Shown here piece by piece: positions 53,648-62,604 of a stretch of 64,000 nt of DNA. The notes under the pieces were generated by a model that did not search any database, was not told the origin of the DNA, and worked only from the letters and a program-made list of their open reading frames with translations. Origin of the DNA: Deferribacter autotrophicus (GTDB lineage Bacteria; Chrysiogenota; Deferribacteres; Deferribacterales; Deferribacteraceae); contig NZ_VFJB01000003.1 of NCBI RefSeq assembly GCF_008362905.1, positions 255,501-319,500 of the forward strand, read 5' to 3'. Numbering within the stretch: position 1 is the first letter of the stretch; every line of letters begins with the position of its first letter. The translations under genes and the position numbers were made by a program.

Positions 53648-54490
53648 ATGAAGGTGGCAGTTATCGGTGCAGGACAGATGGGTTCAGGCATAACCCATGT
53701 TTTAGCTCAGCATGGATTTAAAGTAGGCCTTTATGATATAAGTCAATCTCAGCTTGAAAGAGCTTTTCTGGTTATTAGGAAAAATATGGAAAGACAGGCT
53801 AAAAAAGGGCTTTTTGAGGAATCAAGGATTGAAGAATTCTTATCAAACATTGAAACAGTAAATCAGCTTGAGTTACTGGAAGATGCTGATTTTTTTATAG
53901 AGGCTGCTACTGAGAATGAAGATATAAAATTTGAGCTTTTTAGAAAACTGGATAATCTGGCAAAGCCTGAAGCTATTCTCGCAACTAATACGTCATCAAT
54001 ATCAATTACAAAGATAGCTGCTGTGACTAACAGACCAGATAAAGTTATTGGGATGCACTTTATGAATCCTGTGCCTGTAATGAAATTGGTTGAGATTATT
54101 AGAGGGCTTGCCACAAGTGATGAGACTTTTGAAAAGACTGTGGAGCTTGCTAGAAGTCTAGGGAAAGAAACTGCCATAGCTTCTGACTATGCTGGCTTTA
54201 TCGTTAACAGAATTTTGATACCAATGATAAATGAGGCAATTTTTGCACATTTTGAAGGTGTGGCATCTATCCAAGATATAGATAAAGCAATGAAGCTTGG
54301 TACAAACCAACCAATGGGGCCCTTTGAATTAGCAGATTTTATAGGGCTTGATACCGTTCTGGCAATTATGGAAGTGCTCTACAATGAATTCAAGTATGAC
54401 AAATACAGACCTTGTCCATTACTTGTAAATATGGTTAGAGCTGGATATTTGGGGAGAAAAGTAGGTAAAGGTTTTTATGATTATCAATAA
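53648..54490 (+). CDS. 3-hydroxybutyryl-CoA dehydrogenase
   Basis: This 280-residue protein begins MKVAVIGAGQMGSGITHVLAQHGF, the NAD-binding Rossmann motif. TNTSSISITKIAAVTNRPDKVIGMHFMNPVPVMKLVEIIRG carries the catalytic Ser and His, and the C-terminal domain has GTNQPMGPFELADFIGLD. It oxidises 3-hydroxyacyl-CoA. The open frame starts at 53624, inside the thiolase gene; 53648 has the natural beginning. Confidence 0.93.
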   Translation: MKVAVIGAGQMGSGITHVLAQHGFKVGLYDISQSQLERAFLVIRKNMERQAKKGLFEESRIEEFLSNIETVNQLELLEDADFFIEAATENEDIKFELFRKLDNLAKPEAILATNTSSISITKIAAVTNRPDKVIGMHFMNPVPVMKLVEIIRGLATSDETFEKTVELARSLGKETAIASDYAGFIVNRILIPMINEAIFAHFEGVASIQDIDKAMKLGTNQPMGPFELADFIGLDTVLAIMEVLYNEFKYDKYRPCPLLVNMVRAGYLGRKVGKGFYDYQ

Positions 54491-54505
54491 ATCTGGGAGG
54501 TAATT

Positions 54506-55291
54506 ATGGAGTATAAAAATATTGTATTAAAGATAGAAGACAACATAGCTCTTTTAACTGTGAACAGACCTAAGGCACTTAATGCGTTGAATAGTGAAGT
54601 GTTGAGTGAGCTAGAATGTGCTCTTTATGAGATTGAAAATAATGATGATGTAAAGTGTGTGATAATAACTGGTGATGGTGAAAAAGCTTTTGTGGCAGGT
54701 GCTGATATAAAAGAGATGCTGGGTATGGATGCTATTGCAGCTGCTGAGTTTGCTAAAAAAGGGCACAGTATTATCAGATTCATTAGAAAAATGAAGAAGC
54801 CTGTTATAGCTGCTGTAAATGGTTATGCCCTTGGTGGTGGTTTTGAATTGGCTTTAGCCTGCGATATAATTTATGCATCAGAAAATGCAAAGTTAGGATT
54901 CCCTGAGGTAACACTTGGAATTATGCCGGGTTTTGGGGGGACTCAGAATCTTGTAAGGATTTGTGGCGAAAAGATTGCCAATGAACTCATTTTTACAGGT
55001 CAGATGATTTCTGCGGTAAGAGCAAAAGAGATAAATGTGGTTTGTGAAGTATTAAAGGATAAAGAATCTTTAATGGATAGGGCTTTTGAAACAGCTAAAA
55101 AGATTGCTTCAAATTCCCCTAAAGGGGTGGCTTTTGCAAAGAGTGCTATCTTAACCGGTGTAAATATGAATTTATCCGAAGCTTTAGATTATGAAAGCAC
55201 TCTTTTTGGACTGTTGTTTAACACTGAGGATCAAAAAGAGGGGATGAGTGCATTTGTAGAAAAAAGAAAAGCGAAATTTAAAGGAAAATAA
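54506..55291 (+). CDS. Enoyl-CoA hydratase/crotonase
   Basis: The protein of 261 residues is a crotonase-fold hydratase. VAGADIKEMLGM supplies the oxyanion loop, and NGYALGGGFELALACDIIYASENAKLGFPEVTLGIMPGFGGTQNL contains both catalytic glutamate positions (FEL and PEV). It hydrates trans-2-enoyl-CoA. A GGGAGGTAATT-ATG ribosome binding site is clear. It lies between the dehydrogenase genes in pathway company. Confidence 0.93.
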   Translation: MEYKNIVLKIEDNIALLTVNRPKALNALNSEVLSELECALYEIENNDDVKCVIITGDGEKAFVAGADIKEMLGMDAIAAAEFAKKGHSIIRFIRKMKKPVIAAVNGYALGGGFELALACDIIYASENAKLGFPEVTLGIMPGFGGTQNLVRICGEKIANELIFTGQMISAVRAKEINVVCEVLKDKESLMDRAFETAKKIASNSPKGVAFAKSAILTGVNMNLSEALDYESTLFGLLFNTEDQKEGMSAFVEKRKAKFKGK

Positions 55292-55309
55292 AATTAGGGA
55301 GGAATGATC

Positions 55310-56449
55310 ATGAATTTTGAATTAACTCAAGACCACAAGGTATTGCAGGACACTTTGCGGGATTTTGTAAACAATGAGATAAAACCGATTGCTGCAGATA
55401 TTGATAAAAACCATGAGATACCAGCAGATCTTGTGAAAAAGATTGCAGAGATGGGTTTTCTTGGCACCTATATTCCGGAGGAGTATGGTGGAGCTGGCCT
55501 TGATTATTTTTCATACATTATGACTGTAGAAGAGGTATCTAAAGCATGTGCTTCTACGGGGGTTATGATTTCTGCCCATACATCTTTGGCATGTGATCCT
55601 ATTTTGCAATTTGGGACAGAGGAGCAAAAGAAAAAGTATTTACCACCCCTTACTACTGGTGAAAAAATAGGATGTATACTGCTCACTGAGCCGGAAGCTG
55701 GTAGCGATGTTGCAAATATTTCCACTACTTACAGGGAAGAAGGTGATTATTATGTAATTAATGGCTCTAAGATTTTTATTACAAATGGTGCTTTTAGAGG
55801 TATTGGTGTACTTTTTGCAACAAAGGATAAGGAATTAAAACATAAAGGTTTATCAGCTTTTATTATTGACTTGACCAGTGAAGGTGTTGAAATTCTGAAA
55901 AATGAAGAAAAGCTTGGGATTAGAGGAAGTTATACCACCGCGTTTGCTCTTGATAATGTAAAAATACCAAAGGAAAATCTTCTTGGTAAAGAGGGGGATG
56001 GCTTCAAAATTGCAATGGAGACATTGAACGGTGGTAGAATCGGTATTGCTGCACAGGCGTTAGGTATAGCTGAAGGTGCTTTTGAAAGGTGTATTGCTTA
56101 TGTTCAGGAAAGAAAACAGTTTGGCAAACCTCTTGCAGCTTTTCAAGCAATACAGTTTAAGCTTGCAGATATGGCAACAAGAATAGAAGCAAGCAAACTT
56201 ATAACTTACAAGGCGGCATGGCTCAAAGATATGAAAAAAACCAACGCCATTGAATCGGCAATGGCAAAGATGTATGCCTCTGAAACAGCAACTTATGTGA
56301 CAAAAGAGGCTATCCAAATTCATGGTGGATACGGATATATTTGTGAATATGAAATTGAAAGAATGTTTAGAGATGCAAAAATCACTGAAATTTATGAAGG
56401 GACAAACGAAGTTCAGAGGATTGTAATTTCAAAGATGTTGTTGAAGTAA
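55310..56449 (+). CDS. Acyl-CoA dehydrogenase
   Basis: This 379-residue FAD enzyme begins MNFELTQDHKVLQDTLRDFV. GCILLTEPEAGSDVANISTTY and YVINGSKIFITNGAF are the family's flavin-site segments, and YEIERMFRDAKITEIYEGTNEVQRIVISKMLL contains the catalytic glutamate in IYEGTNEVQR. It oxidises short-chain acyl-CoA and passes electrons to EtfAB, encoded downstream. GGGAGG seven bases upstream favours 55310 over 55304. Confidence 0.94.
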   Translation: MNFELTQDHKVLQDTLRDFVNNEIKPIAADIDKNHEIPADLVKKIAEMGFLGTYIPEEYGGAGLDYFSYIMTVEEVSKACASTGVMISAHTSLACDPILQFGTEEQKKKYLPPLTTGEKIGCILLTEPEAGSDVANISTTYREEGDYYVINGSKIFITNGAFRGIGVLFATKDKELKHKGLSAFIIDLTSEGVEILKNEEKLGIRGSYTTAFALDNVKIPKENLLGKEGDGFKIAMETLNGGRIGIAAQALGIAEGAFERCIAYVQERKQFGKPLAAFQAIQFKLADMATRIEASKLITYKAAWLKDMKKTNAIESAMAKMYASETATYVTKEAIQIHGGYGYICEYEIERMFRDAKITEIYEGTNEVQRIVISKMLLK

Positions 56450-56473
56450 GTGTGGTTTGGGGTTTCAAAATGG

Positions 56474-56527
56474 ATTGCTTCGTCCGCCTTAGCCCGTTGT
56501 CAGGTAAGCATGGGCGGAGAAGCAATC
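56474..56527. repeat. REP-like inverted repeat in the beta-oxidation operon
   Basis: ATTGCTTCGTCCGCC (56474-56488) pairs with GGCGGAGAAGCAAT (56513-56526). It is a variant of the dispersed REP-like unit and lies in the 134-base gap before the HdrD-like gene, where it could form an mRNA hairpin. Confidence 0.75.
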
Positions 56528-56583
56528 TATTTCAAGACCTAAAAATGGAGAAAAACATAGAATAATCAAGGCAAAGAGGTGAT

Positions 56584-58581
56584 ATGGTGATGGAAGCGAC
56601 AAGAGAAATTTATTGGAATGTGGGACACGGTGTACTTATACCGATGTATTTATTTGCGATTATTGCCATAGGGATTCTTGTATACGGTTTTAAAAAGCGT
56701 TTGGAAATTTATAAGATAGGAAAACCATTGAATCGTTTTGATAATAGAGACGAAAGAGTTAGGTTATTACTTACAAATGTACTTGGGCAAACAAAAGTAT
56801 TGAGAGTGGCAGGTCCAGGTACTGCCCATGCACTTTTTTTCTGGGGTTTTTTAATTTTAACCATAGGTACTACACTTGTATTTTTACAGGCGGATATTTT
56901 ACATCCTCTTTTCGGTGTCAAATTCTTAAAAGGTCTTTTTTATAAACTGTTTTCTATTACTCTCGATATTGCAGGACTTGTTGCCATATTGATGATGATT
57001 GGATTTTTTATCAGAAGATTTTTTGTTAAACCTGAAGGGCTTGAAACGGTCAAAGATGATTATATTATGCACGGGCTTCTTTTTGCCATTTTGGTAACAG
57101 GGTTTTTTGTAGAAGGTGCCAGAATGGCTGCCACAGAATTGAAAAATAATATTTCCCTAGCGTATTGGTCCCCTGTAGGTTTTTTTGTTGCAAATATATT
57201 GAGAGGGATGAGTGAATCATCCCTTCTTGCCCTTCATAAAGGATTATGGTGGGTACATCTATTTCTTGCTTTCGGTTTTATAGCGTCAATTCCGTTTATA
57301 AAGTTTAGGCATATTTTTACCACATCTGCCAATTATTTTTTCACAGATTTAAGACAAAAGGGGAGTATCGATACCATTGATATTGAAAATGAAGAAGCTG
57401 AAAGTTTCGGTGTTAGCAAAGTTAATGAGTTTACATGGAAGGATATTTTTGATGCCGATGCTTGTACAAGATGTAAAAGGTGTCAGGATAGATGTCCGGC
57501 TTACAATACTGATAAACCATTAAGTCCTATGAAACTCATCTTGGATATAGGTGAAGCCGCTGGTAGCGGAGCTGAAACCAATGTGATTGAAAAGGTTACA
57601 AAAGATGTTATTTGGGCATGTACCACTTGTAGAGCATGTCAAGAAATATGCCCTGCAAACAATGAGCATGTTAATAAGATTTTAGAAATGAGAAGAAATC
57701 TTGTGCTGATGGAAGGGGAATTCCCTGGTGAAGAAGTAATGATGGCAATGGACAATGTAGAAGTTAACGGTAATCCAATGGGTATGGGTTTTGCCACAAG
57801 AGGGGATTGGGCTAAAGACCTTGATGTGAAAATTATGAGTGAAGATAGTGATGTGGATATTCTTTATTTTGTGGGTTGCTATGCTTCTTTTGACAAGAGG
57901 AATCAACAAGTGGCAAAGAGTTTTATTAAACTTTGTAATGCTGCCGGTGTCAAAGTAGGAATTCTTGGCAAAGAGGAAAAATGCTGTGGTGAGCCTGTAA
58001 GAAAGATGGGTAATGAGTATCTTTACCAAATGGTTGCTATGGAAAATATTGAGGTGATTAAAGGTTACAATGTGAAGAAGGTTGTGACGACCTGTCCTCA
58101 CTGTTTTAATACACTGGCTAGAGATTATAAAGATTTGGGATTTGATATAGAAGTGGAGCACTATACCACATTTTTATGGAAACTTATCAATGATAGAAAG
58201 TTACAGATAAAAGAGTTGCCTTTTGAGTGTACTTATCATGATTCATGCTACATCGGAAGATACATGGATATTTTTGAAGAGCCAAGGGATGTATTAAAGG
58301 TAGCTGGTGCTAATGTAAAAGAGATGAGCAAGAACAGATATGAGAGTTTCTGCTGTGGTGCCGGTGGCGGTAGAATAATTGCTGAAGAGAATATTGGTGA
58401 AAAGATAAGTGTAAAAAGGGTTAAGATGGCTGAAGAGACTGGAGCAGATATGCTGGTATCAAACTGTCCTTTCTGTCTTACTATGTTTGAGGATGGATTA
58501 AAAATGGCTGAGCTTGATGAAAAGATAAAAGCAAAAGATTTGGCTGAGATATTAGTAGAAAGATTGGAAAATCAAGAATAA
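56584..58581 (+). CDS. ETF-linked membrane Fe-S oxidoreductase, HdrD/FadF-like
   Basis: This 665-residue protein has an N-terminal NarI-like membrane domain with about five to six helices (to residue 260), a two-cluster ferredoxin domain (CTRCKRCQDRCPAYN near 294 and CTTCRACQEICPANN near 343), and two CCG domains (EEKCCGEPVRKMGNE and ESFCCGAGGGRI). It is thought to take electrons from EtfAB and pass them to the quinone pool, replacing ETF:quinone oxidoreductase. Its position between acyl-CoA dehydrogenase and etfBA supports this. ATG at 56584 or 56590 may start. Confidence 0.88.
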   Translation: MVMEATREIYWNVGHGVLIPMYLFAIIAIGILVYGFKKRLEIYKIGKPLNRFDNRDERVRLLLTNVLGQTKVLRVAGPGTAHALFFWGFLILTIGTTLVFLQADILHPLFGVKFLKGLFYKLFSITLDIAGLVAILMMIGFFIRRFFVKPEGLETVKDDYIMHGLLFAILVTGFFVEGARMAATELKNNISLAYWSPVGFFVANILRGMSESSLLALHKGLWWVHLFLAFGFIASIPFIKFRHIFTTSANYFFTDLRQKGSIDTIDIENEEAESFGVSKVNEFTWKDIFDADACTRCKRCQDRCPAYNTDKPLSPMKLILDIGEAAGSGAETNVIEKVTKDVIWACTTCRACQEICPANNEHVNKILEMRRNLVLMEGEFPGEEVMMAMDNVEVNGNPMGMGFATRGDWAKDLDVKIMSEDSDVDILYFVGCYASFDKRNQQVAKSFIKLCNAAGVKVGILGKEEKCCGEPVRKMGNEYLYQMVAMENIEVIKGYNVKKVVTTCPHCFNTLARDYKDLGFDIEVEHYTTFLWKLINDRKLQIKELPFECTYHDSCYIGRYMDIFEEPRDVLKVAGANVKEMSKNRYESFCCGAGGGRIIAEENIGEKISVKRVKMAEETGADMLVSNCPFCLTMFEDGLKMAELDEKIKAKDLAEILVERLENQE

Positions 58582-58633
58582 TTAAAAGTTAGTGCTGTTT
58601 AAATGTATATTATTAAAGAAATAAATAAAAAAC

Positions 58634-58758
58634 ACAGAACAAAAACATTTTTCTCATTTTCGTGGTACGTCCAGTGCCACTGCGAGGCAGGTTTCTCAAA
58701 AATCGCCGTCCATGGCGATTTTTTGGAAACCTGAACCCGAAAAATGTTTTTGTTCTGT
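58634..58758. repeat. Structured ~125-nt repeat element, copy 2 (possible ncRNA or MITE)
   Basis: A perfect 20-nt inverted repeat (58634-58653 with 58739-58758) encloses an 85-nt core that differs from copy 1 (1353-1482) at only a few positions. The outer arm here is ACAGAACAAAAACATTTTTC against ACAGAGGAAAATATTTTTC in copy 1; both are fully self-paired. Internal hairpins are conserved, including GTGGTAC/GTGCCAC, which pairs better than in copy 1. It lies 59 bases upstream of etfB in the same orientation as copy 1 to its gene. Confidence 0.82.
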
Positions 58759-58817
58759 AATTATGAAAGGTAGTTAGTAAATTTGGGAATAATATCAGTA
58801 AATAGAAGGAGGTAAGG

Positions 58818-59588
58818 ATGAAAATTCTTGTTTGTATTAAACAGGTTCCTGATATGGAATCAAAGTTTAAGGTAAATAGTGAAGGGACATGGTATGACGA
58901 GACAGACCTTGCATACCGTATGAATGAATATGATGAATATGCTGTGGAACAGGCTGTAAGATTGAAAGAGCAGGTAGGAGATGCTGATATTACAGTACTT
59001 TCCATTGGACCTGAAAGGGTAAAAGAGGCTATTAAAAAGGCACTTGCAATGGGATGTGATAGAGGTGTTCATCTGAAAGATGATGAAGAATATAAGAAAG
59101 ATCCTTATCAGAAAGCTCAAGCAGTTTATGAATTTGCAAAAGACAAAGGGTTTGATATTATCTTTACAGGTATGCAGTCTCAAGATAGAGGAAGCGGTCA
59201 GTTTGGTGTATTATTAGCCGAAATGCTTGGAATCCCTGCCGTTACTACCATTGTTGGTTTTGAGTATGCTGATGGTGTAGTTACTGTGAAAAGAGAGCTT
59301 GAAGGTGGTAAAAAGGCAGTTGTAAAAGTAAAACTTCCCGCACTTTTCACATGCCAACTTGGTTTAAACGAACCAAGATATCCAACATTGCCAAATATTA
59401 TGAAAGCAAAAAGAAAAGAGTTACTTACACATGATATTTCTGAATTTTTAAAGGAGAGCAATCTTGTTGAAACTGTTAAGGTTGACTATCCTGAGAAAAA
59501 AGGTGGAGCTCTTATACTTGAAGGTGATATTGCTGATCTTGTTGAAAAAACAGTTCAAATTTTAAAAGAAAAGACATCAGTGTTATAA
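58818..59588 (+). CDS. etfB: Electron transfer flavoprotein beta subunit
   Basis: The protein of 256 residues begins MKILVCIKQVPDMESKFKVNSEGTWYD. MNEYDEYAVEQAVRLKE, ADITVLSIGPERVKEAIKKALAMGCDRGVHL and GMQSQDRGSGQFGVLLAEMLGIP are typical EtfB segments for AMP and subunit binding. It forms the soluble ETF dimer with EtfA, accepting electrons from acyl-CoA dehydrogenase. AGGAGG lies six bases upstream. Confidence 0.95.
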   Translation: MKILVCIKQVPDMESKFKVNSEGTWYDETDLAYRMNEYDEYAVEQAVRLKEQVGDADITVLSIGPERVKEAIKKALAMGCDRGVHLKDDEEYKKDPYQKAQAVYEFAKDKGFDIIFTGMQSQDRGSGQFGVLLAEMLGIPAVTTIVGFEYADGVVTVKRELEGGKKAVVKVKLPALFTCQLGLNEPRYPTLPNIMKAKRKELLTHDISEFLKESNLVETVKVDYPEKKGGALILEGDIADLVEKTVQILKEKTSVL

Positions 59589-59600
59589 GGGAGGGATGAA

Positions 59601-60521
59601 ATGAAAGTATTGTTAGTTGCAGAATATAGAGAAAAACAACTTCTTGAGACTACATACGAATTGGCAACATTTGCAGATAAACTGGGTGCAGAGAAGATTT
59701 GGTTTGCTGTTGGATACAAAGATAATTTACCAAAGGTTGCTGGGAAACTTTATTTTGCTGATGCAGAAAAACATGGTGAATTTAATCCTGATGTTCATAA
59801 AAAACTTATTTTACAAGTGGTAGAGAAAGAAAACCCTGATTATATCGTATTTGTTCACTCTTCTTACGGATGGGATTTGGCTCCGAGAATAGCTGCAGCA
59901 TTGAAAATAGGTCAAGTATCAGAAGTGATAGAGGTTGTTGATGGACAGTTTGTGGTACCAAGCTGCAATGCAAAGTTGAGAAGATTTGTAAAGCCTGCCA
60001 CTGATAAAGGGGTAATAACAATTCAGGCCGGTGCTTTTCCTCCAGCTGAGCCAAATGGTGAGCCAGAAGTTGAGGAAATTTCTCTTGATGCAGAATCAGC
60101 TATCGAATTTGTAGGGTATGAAGAGGCTGAAGCAAAAACAGTTGATTTGACAAAGGCAGAAATTATAGTGAGTGCTGGTAGAGGAGTGGGCAAGCCAGAT
60201 AATATTCCTGTAATAGAAGAGCTTGCAAAAGCTTTTGGTGGTGAGCTTGGTGCAAGTAGGCCTGTAGTTGATGCTGGTTGGGTTGATCACTCAAGACAGG
60301 TTGGAACCACAGGGCAAACAGTTGCACCAAAGCTTTATGTTGCTTGTGGTATTTCCGGTGCTATTCAGCATCTTGCAGGGATGAAAAAGTCTGAATTTGT
60401 TGTTGCAATAAATACCGATAAGGATGCGCCAATTGGTGAAGTGGCTGATGTGCTTGTTGTTGCCGATGTAATGCAGTTTGTTCCTGCATTGGCAGAAAAA
60501 ATCAAAACAATAAAAGGGTAA
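59601..60521 (+). CDS. etfA: Electron transfer flavoprotein alpha subunit
   Basis: This 306-residue protein has an EtfA N-domain and the C-terminal FAD-binding domain: IIVSAGRGVGKPDNIPVIEELAKAFGGELGASRPVVDAGWVDHSRQVGTTGQTVAPKLYVACGISGAIQHLAGM. The FAD is held in the RQVGTTGQ-SGAIQH region. It transfers electrons to the membrane HdrD-like protein. A strong terminator follows its stop. Confidence 0.95.
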   Translation: MKVLLVAEYREKQLLETTYELATFADKLGAEKIWFAVGYKDNLPKVAGKLYFADAEKHGEFNPDVHKKLILQVVEKENPDYIVFVHSSYGWDLAPRIAAALKIGQVSEVIEVVDGQFVVPSCNAKLRRFVKPATDKGVITIQAGAFPPAEPNGEPEVEEISLDAESAIEFVGYEEAEAKTVDLTKAEIIVSAGRGVGKPDNIPVIEELAKAFGGELGASRPVVDAGWVDHSRQVGTTGQTVAPKLYVACGISGAIQHLAGMKKSEFVVAINTDKDAPIGEVADVLVVADVMQFVPALAEKIKTIKG

Positions 60522-60524
60522 CTA

Positions 60525-60550
60525 AGTTAGCGCCTCCTAAGGCGCTAACT
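60525..60550 (+). terminator. Rho-independent terminator after etfA
   Basis: AGTTAGCGCC-TCCTAA-GGCGCTAACT forms a 10-bp stem followed by TTTT. It lies directly after the etfA stop and ends the beta-oxidation/ETF transcript. Confidence 0.92.
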
Positions 60551-60616
60551 TTTTCACTGTTTTTATCATTTATCGTTTAACATTTAACATTCAAAATTAA
60601 TATTAGTGGGGGAATT

Positions 60617-60913
60617 ATGGAAAAGATACTGGAAGAAGCGAAACAGAATTACAAGGGGATGGAAAAAGAATATGTCTATTACTTTGTAGTAGATGATACA
60701 GTGAAAAAGACTGTTTTTGCAAAACCTGATGTCCTTGAAATTGAAGACGGTAAAGTTGTAGATAATGCTGATTGTGTTTGCAAAATTAGTTCAGAGCTAT
60801 TTAAGAAGATCTGGTATGAGAATTACAAGCCGGGGATGAAAGAAATTTTTTCTGGCGAGTTGAAAACGAATAGCCCGGATTTATTACAAAAGTTTCTAAA
60901 AGCTTGCAAATAA
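60617..60913 (+). CDS. SCP2-like small lipid-binding protein
   Basis: The protein of 98 residues has a sterol-carrier-like pattern: VYYFVVDDTVKKTVFAKPDVLEIEDGKVVDNADCVCKISSELFKKIWYENYKPGMKEIFSGELKTNSPDLLQKFLKA. SCP2 domains bind fatty acyl chains or acyl-CoA in a hydrophobic tunnel. It is preceded by GTGGGGGAATT-ATG and stands alone between the ETF terminator and the FabK-like gene. Confidence 0.78.
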   Translation: MEKILEEAKQNYKGMEKEYVYYFVVDDTVKKTVFAKPDVLEIEDGKVVDNADCVCKISSELFKKIWYENYKPGMKEIFSGELKTNSPDLLQKFLKACK

Positions 60914-60925
60914 ATGCTATTTTTA

Positions 60926-61081
60926 GTCATTCTGATCTGTACATGGGTGGAGAAGTATCTAAAATAGATTCTTCGTCCTGAACACCTCTGTGTAAGGTTT
61001 GGATGAAGTTGTGTTGGGCTAGTTGTTGGAAGTATCAACAAGCAATAAAATTTAAATGAGGTGTTCAGTCCTCAGAATGAC
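60926..61081. repeat. Nested inverted repeat, REP-like variant
   Basis: Outer arms GTCATTCTGA (60926-60935) and TCAGAATGAC (61072-61081), inner arms TGAACACCTC (60979-60988) and GAGGTGTTCA (61058-61067). GATTCTTCGTCC between them resembles the REP-like units. It fills the 188-base gap before the next gene. Confidence 0.7.
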
Positions 61082-61101
61082 TATATAAATAGGAGGATGA
61101 A

Positions 61102-62073
61102 ATGTTTAAAACAAAATTGACAGAACGTTTAGGTATAAAGTATCCCATCATTCAGGGTGGTATGATGTGGATATCAAGGGCTGAGCTTGCGGCTGCAGTT
61201 TCGGAGGCCGGGGGGCTTGGTATTATAACGGCCCTTTCTTTCGATACACCTGAAAAGTTGGCAGAAGAAATAGATAAAGCAAAGAAACTCACAGACAAAC
61301 CTTTTGGAGTAAACCTTACCTTTTTACCTACGCTCAGACCTGTAAACTACGATGCTTATATAGATGTGATTGTAGATAAAGGGATTAAAATTATTGAAAC
61401 GGCAGGTAGAAATCCCGAGCCGTATATGGAAAAACTTAAAAACAATAATATTACGGTAATTCATAAATGTACTTCGGTTAGGCATGCTTTGAAAGCTCAA
61501 AAAATAGGTTGTGATTTTGTAAGTATCGATGGTTTTGAGTGTGCTGGTCATCCTGGTGAGGATGACGTAACTAGTTTGATTTTAATACCAAGAGCAGTTG
61601 ATGAGCTTGATATTCCAGTAATTGCTTCAGGTGGTTTTGGTGATGCAAGAGGTTTTGTGGCGGCCCTTGCTCTTGGAGCTGAAGGGGTGAATATGGGTAC
61701 TCGCTTTGTTGCAACAAAAGAAGCACCTGTACATGAAAATATAAAGAAAAGGCTAATTGAAGCTAAAGAAACTGATACCATGCTTGTGGAAAGAAGCCTC
61801 AGAAATACTATAAGAGTTCTTAGAAATAAGCATGCTGAAAAAATTCTTGAAATGGAAAATAATGGTGCAACCCTACAAAAGCTAGCACCGCTTTTAAGTG
61901 GATTGAGGGGGCTTGAGGCTATCAAAACTGGCAATGTTGATGATGCTCTTTTTGCCTGCGGTCAGGTTGTGGGACTTATTAACGATGTACCTACAGTAAA
62001 AGAATTGATAGAAAATATCGTGAGAGAAGCAAAAGAGATAATCAAAAATAGATTGGCAAATATAATAGATTAA
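61102..62073 (+). CDS. Nitronate monooxygenase/FabK-like flavin oxidoreductase
   Basis: This 323-residue TIM-barrel FMN protein begins MFKTKLTERLGIKYPIIQGGMMWISRAELAAAVSEAGGLG. DFVSIDGFECAGHPGEDDVTS carries the active histidine region, and VIASGGFGDARGFVAALALGAEGVNMGTRFVATKEAPVH the phosphate-binding loop. It is either a nitronate monooxygenase or a FabK-type enoyl reductase; NMO-like features are slightly favoured. GGAGG lies upstream (AATAGGAGGATGAA-ATG). Confidence 0.85.
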   Translation: MFKTKLTERLGIKYPIIQGGMMWISRAELAAAVSEAGGLGIITALSFDTPEKLAEEIDKAKKLTDKPFGVNLTFLPTLRPVNYDAYIDVIVDKGIKIIETAGRNPEPYMEKLKNNNITVIHKCTSVRHALKAQKIGCDFVSIDGFECAGHPGEDDVTSLILIPRAVDELDIPVIASGGFGDARGFVAALALGAEGVNMGTRFVATKEAPVHENIKKRLIEAKETDTMLVERSLRNTIRVLRNKHAEKILEMENNGATLQKLAPLLSGLRGLEAIKTGNVDDALFACGQVVGLINDVPTVKELIENIVREAKEIIKNRLANIID

Positions 62074-62533
62074 ACTGGAGTCACCCAATTTTTTGTAAGC
62101 AGTAGAATTAGTTGCCACTGAAAAGGTGGCAACTCCTATTAAACATTTTAATCTCAGCTATATTGTTTCGTCGTTTTCGCTCCTCACTAGTGACGACAAC
62201 AAACCTGTCATTGCGAGTGTTAGCGAAGCAATCTCTTGCACGAAAGGGTAAAACATCAATAAAGAAAGATTGCTTCGGGCCTAAAAGCCCTCGCAATGAC
62301 ATAAATAAGAGAGATCGCTTCGTCATTTTGTTCCTCGCGATGACGTAGCGGTGGGATTGCTTCGTCGCATCCGCTCCTTGCTGGTGACGCTATGATTTCC
62401 GTCATTGCGAGCGTCAGCGAAGCAATCTCTTGCACGAAAGGGCAAGACATCAATAAAGAAAGATTGCTTCGGGCCTAAAAGCCATCGCTGGTGACATAAC
62501 AAAACAATCTTCGAAAAATGGGGTGACTCCAGT
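62074..62533. repeat. Inverted-repeat-bounded non-coding segment packed with REP-like units
   Basis: The segment begins with ACTGGAGTCACCC (62074-62086) and ends with its inverse GGGTGACTCCAGT (62521-62533); similarity extends into the adjoining T/A runs. Inside are a class B palindrome (62110-62134), and two direct copies of a composite REP module (about 62207-62345 and 62400-62500), each with CTTGCACGAAAGGG and AAAGATTGCTTCGGGCC. No gene is seen. The same bounding motif occurs at 1284-1297. Confidence 0.78.
62110..62134. repeat. 25-nt palindromic repeat, class B
   Basis: Arms AGTTGCCACT and GGTGGCAACT enclose GAAAA; the one difference from the class B form gives a G-T wobble pair. Confidence 0.85.
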
Positions 62534-62604
62534 TTTGAACATCCTTGACATCATTAAATAATTATTTTAAATATTTATTTGAAATAATTATTTAAGAGGA
62601 TGTT

